A stretch of 64,000 bases of DNA, from the NCBI GenBank assembly GCA_013359135.1, contig JABWCN010000008.1, positions 1 to 64,000 of the forward strand, given 5' to 3'. The notes under the pieces are model-generated. The model had not been told where the DNA came from. It saw only the letters and a list, made by a program, of their open reading frames with translations, and did no database searches. Within the stretch, counting starts at the first letter, position 1. Each line of letters starts with the position of its first letter. A program made the translations under genes and the position numbers. Source of the stretch: Pseudobdellovibrionaceae bacterium. Its GTDB lineage: Bacteria; Bdellovibrionota; Bdellovibrionia; Bdellovibrionales; Bdellovibrionaceae. Of this stretch, positions 63,254-64,000 are shown piece by piece.

Positions 63254-64000
63254 CTGTGATGTAACCAATTATTTTGTTCGGCAATTTGTTGTAGTCGGAA
63301 TTCAGTTTTAAATAATTTATCATCTCTGTTTGCGGCACTCACTGCTAGTTTCAGGTGAGTGCTTGACTCTAGTAGATTCAAATCTCCTTCACTATTGCCT
63401 GAAGCAAAAAATGCCGAATGTCCTGTTGTTTGTTTAAGAGCTTCTGATTTGCCTTCTTTATAAGTTATGGTTCCATCAACTTCATCGGAAATAATTAGAT
63501 TATTAACTTTAGTTTTTACTCCAAGAACTTGTGACTGGCTTAATCCAAGAAGCTTGGCTCCAGGTTCAACAGCCCACTTGATGGAGGCTGTAATAATATA
63601 GATTGAGATGCCTTCATCTTTAAAAAAAGAAATAAGATCTTGTTGTTCTTGAAACAAAGGCAGTGGTTGAATGGATTCAATTGCTTCTTGAGACCATTTT
63701 TTGACCAAGTCAATATTCAAGCCTTTGTAAATTTGTGCTAGCCAAAGGTAAGCGGGGCGAGGATCGTTGTTCAGTTTTTTCATTTCTAAATAGTGTTCCC
63801 AAGGCGATGGAGGAAGATCAACTAGACGTTGGTTTATAGTATATTGAAAAAAATTTTCTCCAAGATCTGTGTCCCACAGAGTGCCATCAGCATCAAATGC
63901 TGCAACAAGTGGAGAGGAATTCGCATTTTCTATGTTTTTGGCTTTTAATTCTTTAGTAGTATTTTTAATCTGCGACCATATTTCAGGAGAAAATTTTTTG
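63244..64000 (-). CDS. HAD-superfamily phosphatase (SerB-like), 5' end beyond the window
   Basis: A phosphoserine-phosphatase-like hydrolase of the HAD class. The frame stays open from the internal ATG at 63783 back to the window edge, and that upstream part encodes motif I, VAAFDADGTLWDTD. The gene is therefore longer than the 179 residues after the ATG, and its start is not visible. Motif II is ITASIKWAV, motif III is the lysine in YKEGKSEAL and motif IV is SGNSEGDLNLL. All catalytic residues are present. SerB and related HAD-IB enzymes share this pattern, so the substrate is uncertain. It converges on the exported-protein operon. Confidence 0.88.
   Translation of the reverse strand, partial: KKFSPEIWSQIKNTTKELKAKNIENANSSPLVAAFDADGTLWDTDLGENFFQYTINQRLVDLPPSPWEHYLEMKKLNNDPRPAYLWLAQIYKGLNIDLVKKWSQEAIESIQPLPLFQEQQDLISFFKDEGISIYIITASIKWAVEPGAKLLGLSQSQVLGVKTKVNNLIISDEVDGTITYKEGKSEALKQTTGHSAFFASGNSEGDLNLLESSTHLKLAVSAANRDDKLFKTEFRLQQIAEQNNWLHHRFI

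Noticed and set aside
1-64000. tRNA, rRNA, CRISPR array, insertion sequence, prophage or toxin-antitoxin module
   Set aside because: I scanned the gaps between genes by eye and saw no cloverleaf, repeat-spacer pattern, transposase or integrase. A tRNAscan or Infernal run would settle small RNAs.

Overview
This window looks like chromosomal core sequence from an AT-rich, Gram-negative, flagellated bacterium. The best guess is the Bdellovibrionota (Bdellovibrio-like 'deltaproteobacterial' lineage). That rests on the gene mix: two-membrane envelope genes, an MsbA-like exporter, a NodIJ-like exporter, a MotAB pair with a short flagellin, and an ftsE-ftsX-envC-ctpA cluster. It also carries an ArsA-like ATPase pair and many unfamiliar secreted proteins. 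This is an inference from gene content, not a database match. I see no tRNA, rRNA, CRISPR array, transposase, integrase or phage gene. The window opens inside a class A penicillin-binding protein and closes inside a HAD phosphatase.

Layout. 1-5.4 kb: the PBP1A C-terminus, uvrA and an MsbA-like exporter, closed by a 14-bp perfect hairpin. 5.4-7.3 kb (minus): motA, motB and an unlisted 42-residue membrane protein gene with a strong ribosome site. 7.4-9.8 kb: a translationally coupled envelope operon (PAP2 phosphatase, NAD-dependent epimerase, monofunctional transglycosylase). 10-19.3 kb: a small secreted protein, a NodIJ-like ABC exporter, bipA, two unknown secreted proteins, a dus gene, another small secreted protein and a nitroreductase. 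19.4-24.5 kb: ftsE, ftsX, a catalytically degenerate EnvC-like activator, a CtpA protease and msrB. This is the machinery that couples cell-wall cutting to division. 24.5-25.8 kb: a flagellin. 25.8-27.9 kb: a pirin/DoxX pair diverging from a LysR regulator across a perfect 9+8+9 palindrome. 27.9-36.3 kb: trigger factor, two ArsA-like ATPases with a lipoprotein, a GshA-type glutamate-cysteine ligase, a YheT-like hydrolase and a GDPD-like protein without recognisable catalytic residues.

36.5-42.4 kb: a complete SUF iron-sulphur assembly operon (Rrf2 regulator, sufB, sufC, sufD, sufS, nfu). The regulator has three cysteines suited to cluster sensing, so feedback control is likely. 42.4-50.9 kb: a metalloprotease-like lipoprotein and partner, two histidine kinases and a TPR/beta-propeller protein. 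51-54.7 kb: clpX and clpP (minus) and pepA (plus), each transcription unit ended by a strong hairpin. 54.7-58.3 kb: a heterodimeric ABC exporter with one degenerate ATP site. 58.6-63.2 kb: a three-gene operon of unrecognised exported proteins. 63.2-64 kb: the HAD phosphatase.

Most of the window is ordinary housekeeping. The least explained parts are the three-protein exported operon at 58.6-63.2 kb, the secreted pair at 14.2-17.0 kb, the ArsA-like pair plus lipoprotein at 29.4-32.4 kb, and the mini-protein beside motAB. I did not find a convincing defence system or other clearly novel machine.
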